The notes under the pieces are model-generated. The model did not search any database. It saw only the letters and a program-made list of their open reading frames with translations, and was not told where the DNA came from. A stretch of 64,000 nucleotides of DNA, taken from positions 124,001-188,000 of the forward strand of contig JAYRVF010000005.1 of assembly GCA_041918675.1 (NCBI GenBank). The letters are read 5' to 3'. This document shows, in pieces, positions 62,086 through 64,000 of this stretch. Source of the DNA: SCUB01 sp041918675. Its GTDB lineage: Bacteria > Pseudomonadota > Alphaproteobacteria > Rhizobiales > Xanthobacteraceae. The translations under genes were made by a program, and so were the position numbers. Each line of letters begins with the position of its first letter. Position 1 is the first letter of the stretch.

Positions 62086-62402
62086 CGCCCACGCGAGAGG
62101 CCGAAATCATCGCGGCGGCGCGCCCCGCCGAAGGTCGCGTCGACCTTCAGGCCGATCGGCGCCGCGCCTCGGCGCGCCCTCGCCACATCACAATTCTCGC
62201 TGTTGATGAGGTTCACGGCGCGGCACTCCAAGCAACCGAAAGCCAAATATCGCGAAAATTATTGATTCATGCGGCGCGCCCGCCGTCGCTCCCTGGCCGT
62301 CGGCATCACAAAATTAGAACGAACAATCAGGCTTTGGCAACGGACTTGTCGGCGGACCGCGCTATAGTTCGGCCCATCGATGTCGATACGGTCCAGCCGA
62401 CG
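62086..62402. other. Divergent promoter region of the gallate genes
   Basis: No gene is supported in these 317 bp. A near-perfect operator-like palindrome, GAAGGTCG-CGT-CGACCTTC, lies at 62130-62148, 45 bp upstream of the LysR start. An AT-richer patch (about 62240-62340) holds the likely galD promoter; CTATAGT at about 62361-62367 may be a -10 element, but no good -35 is at the right distance. Confidence 0.45.
62130..62148. promoter_or_regulatory. Palindromic candidate operator of the gallate locus
   Basis: GAAGGTCG (62130-62137) and CGACCTTC (62141-62148) are exact 8-bp arms around CGT. The site is between the double-HTH LysR gene and galD. The short spacer favours a protein-binding site over an RNA stem. 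Confidence 0.4.
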
Positions 62403-63494
62403 ATGCGCCCCGACGACGCCCATTCCGATCTCCTGAGGATTCCCTGCGTGTGGATGCGCGGGGGGACCTCGAAGGCCGCCTATTTCCGCGCCGACGTGCT
62501 GCCGGCGGCCGCCGCGGCGCGCGACCGCATCCTGCTCGCGGCGATGGGCTCCCCCGACGCGCGCCAGATCGACGGCATCGGGGGCGGCACGCCGCTGACG
62601 ACCAAGCTGGCGATCATCTCGCCGTCGGCTCATCGCCCGGGAGAAATCGACTATCTCTTCGGCCAGGTCGTCATCGGCGAGGACCGCATCGACTACTCGC
62701 CGACCTGCGGCAATATTCTCGCCGGCGTCGGACCGTTCGCGATCGAGCAGGGCCTCGTGCCAGCGACGGACGGCGTCACCAACGTCCAAATCCACATGGT
62801 CAATACCGGCGGACGATGCACGGCGGTGGTGCGGACACCCGATCGGCGCGTCCGCTATGGCGGGGATACGCGGATCAGCGGTGTGCCAACGCCGGGCGCG
62901 CCGATTGAGCTGCGATTCCGCGATGTCGCGGGATCGAGTTGCGGCGCGCTCTATCCCACCGGCAATCGTCGCGACCGGATCGACAATATCGCGGTCACCT
63001 GCATCGACAACGGCATGCCGGTTGTTCTCATGCGCGCCGCCGATGTCGGCGTAACGGGATATGAGACGCCGCACGAGTTGGACGCCAACATCAAGCTGAA
63101 GGCGCGGATCGAAGTCATCCGGCTTCTCGCCGGCTCGTTGATGGGGCTCGGCGATGTCGCGCGGAAAGTGATTCCGAAGATGACCCTGGTCGCACCCGCG
63201 CGCGAGGGCGGTCACCTCTGCACCCGCACTTTCATTCCGCATCGGTGCCACGACGCGATCGGCGTGCTGGGCGCGGCCTCGGTGGCGACCGCCTTCGCTG
63301 ATCCGGAGACGGTTTGCGCGTCGCTGGAGAAAGATCGCCAAGGAGCGGAAACGCAAGATATTTCGGTCGAGCATCCGACCGGCGAATTCACCATCCGGCT
63401 GAGCGGCATCGGGACGTCCGACGCCCCCGCGGTTGCCCTGCTGCGCACGGCGCGCCCGCTGTTCGAGGGGCATGTCCTGGTGCCGCCGCCATGA
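62403..63494 (+). CDS. galD: 4-oxalomesaconate tautomerase, PrpF family
   Basis: The start at 62403 (MRPDDAHSDLLRIPCVWMRG) gives 363 residues, about the length of Pseudomonas GalD; the open frame extends upstream without coding character. PrpF-family features are CVWMRGGTSKAAYFRADVLP, RQIDGIGGGTPLTTKLAIIS, SPTCGNILAGVGPFAIEQGL and MVNTGGRCTAVVRTPDR. The fold is DapF-like with paired Cys/Thr active-site residues. GalD converts the keto form of 4-oxalomesaconate, the product of gallate dioxygenase, to the enol needed by the hydratase. The gallate dioxygenase gene follows 119 bp downstream, which fixes this assignment over other PrpF isomerases. Confidence 0.88.
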   Translation: MRPDDAHSDLLRIPCVWMRGGTSKAAYFRADVLPAAAAARDRILLAAMGSPDARQIDGIGGGTPLTTKLAIISPSAHRPGEIDYLFGQVVIGEDRIDYSPTCGNILAGVGPFAIEQGLVPATDGVTNVQIHMVNTGGRCTAVVRTPDRRVRYGGDTRISGVPTPGAPIELRFRDVAGSSCGALYPTGNRRDRIDNIAVTCIDNGMPVVLMRAADVGVTGYETPHELDANIKLKARIEVIRLLAGSLMGLGDVARKVIPKMTLVAPAREGGHLCTRTFIPHRCHDAIGVLGAASVATAFADPETVCASLEKDRQGAETQDISVEHPTGEFTIRLSGIGTSDAPAVALLRTARPLFEGHVLVPPP

Positions 63495-63613
63495 GAGGCG
63501 CAACGCAAGATTCAGCGCGATCGACGATCGCGGACATTCACGAACATCGGCTCGATCACGACCGCGGCCATGGCGGGATCAAGGCCAACTCAGCGGAATG
63601 ACGGAGGGAGAGT

Positions 63614-64000
63614 ATGGCACGCATCATTGGCGCGGTCGCCTGTTCGCACACACCAACCATCGGCTTCGCGTTCGATGGCAACAAGAAGGATGATCCGGCA
63701 TGGGCTCCGATCTTCGAGGGGTTCGAGCCCGTTCGCCAATGGCTGAAGGAAAAGAAGCCCGACGCGCTGTTCATGATCTACAACGATCACGTAACGTCGT
63801 TTTTCTTCGATCACTATTCGGTCTTCGCGCTCGGCATCGACAAGATCTATGGCATCGCCGACGAGGGCGGCGGCGAGCGCGACCTGCCGCCAGTGAAGGC
63901 CCACGTGGCCTTGGCGCATCACATCGGCGCGTCCCTGGTGGCCGATGAATTCGATATGTCCTTCTTCCAGGACAAGCCGCTCGACCATGGCTGCCTGTCG
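63614..64000 (+). CDS. desB: Gallate dioxygenase, N-terminal part (cut by the window edge)
   Basis: An ATG at 63614 with GGAGGGAG upstream opens a frame that runs to the last base (129 residues visible). It is a class III extradiol dioxygenase (LigB type): IGAVACSHTPTIGFAFDGNK with the iron-ligand His, PVRQWLKEKKPDALFMIYND and HVTSFFFDHYSVFALGI with the second His, and ADEGGGERDLPPVKAH. Agreement with Sphingobium DesB is strong over the whole visible part (ACSHTPTIGFA, WAPIFEGFEPVRQWL, DEGGGERDLPP). Protocatechuate 4,5-dioxygenase beta subunit is the alternative, but LigB lacks the GGGxRDLPP form. The enzyme would cleave gallate with O2 to 4-oxalomesaconate. The C-terminal half lies outside the window. 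Confidence 0.88.
   Translation, partial: MARIIGAVACSHTPTIGFAFDGNKKDDPAWAPIFEGFEPVRQWLKEKKPDALFMIYNDHVTSFFFDHYSVFALGIDKIYGIADEGGGERDLPPVKAHVALAHHIGASLVADEFDMSFFQDKPLDHGCLS

Overview
This is a GC-rich, gene-dense segment with strong third-position G/C bias and many 1-8 nt gene overlaps. Gene content points to a metabolically versatile proteobacterium, most likely an alphaproteobacterium of the Hyphomicrobiales, able to live with and without oxygen on aromatic compounds. The taxonomic placement is inference from gene content and protein style; no rRNA or tRNA gene is present to confirm it.

Layout. (a) 1-5688: tail of an unidentified gene, then a leftward metal-efflux operon (cusA, cusB, a FixH/YtkA-like protein, a His/Cys-rich exported protein). 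(b) 6283-18419: a rightward block for anaerobic phenylacetate oxidation. It holds a phenylglyoxylate dehydrogenase-type 2-oxoacid oxidoreductase (padE, padG, padI and a fused padH-padF), a methyltransferase, a PaaX regulator preceded by a 16-bp tandem repeat, a phenylacetyl-CoA:acceptor oxidoreductase-type molybdoenzyme (padB, padC, padD) and its sulfurtransferase fdhD. (c) 18442-21306: PEP carboxylase. (d) 21415-28676: an AraC regulator divergent from a branched-chain-type ABC importer with two fusions (LivM-LivG and LivF-aldehyde dehydrogenase). (e) 28716-33588: molybdate genes modD, modE, modC, modB, two modA paralogues and a candidate ModE box. (f) 34056-38992: a [NiFe] hydrogenase with the order hynS-isp1-isp2-hynL. 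(g) 39710-52955: a long leftward cluster with a TRAP transporter, hydantoinase/carboxylase-type HyuA and HyuB, a non-metal M24 protein, pyrogallol hydroxytransferase small and large subunits and an isochorismatase-like hydrolase. A LysR gene is divergent and is followed by a second TRAP transporter (53119-57578). (h) 57649-64000: acetoacetate-CoA ligase, two small genes, a double-HTH LysR regulator divergent from galD, and the start of a gallate dioxygenase cut by the window edge.

How it fits together. Two molybdopterin enzymes (PadB and pyrogallol hydroxytransferase) lie in one window with fdhD and a full molybdate uptake set, so Mo supply and Mo use are neighbours. Phenylacetyl-CoA would be oxidised to phenylglyoxylate by PadBCD, then to benzoyl-CoA by the 2-oxoacid complex. 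Pyrogallol would be isomerised to phloroglucinol by AthLS. The co-directional HyuA, HyuB and M24 proteins are candidates for later steps, and acetoacetate-CoA ligase could capture an acetoacetate product. Oxygen-dependent gallate ring cleavage (galD plus dioxygenase) sits at the right edge, so the same class of trihydroxybenzenes appears to be served by both an anaerobic and an aerobic route. The most unusual items are the 16-bp repeat and micro-ORF ladder at paaX, the pyrogallol hydroxytransferase with a fused SCP2-like domain and one lost iron-sulfur cluster, the surrounding uncharacterised operon, the LivF-ALDH fusion and the ModA pair with different ligand pockets.
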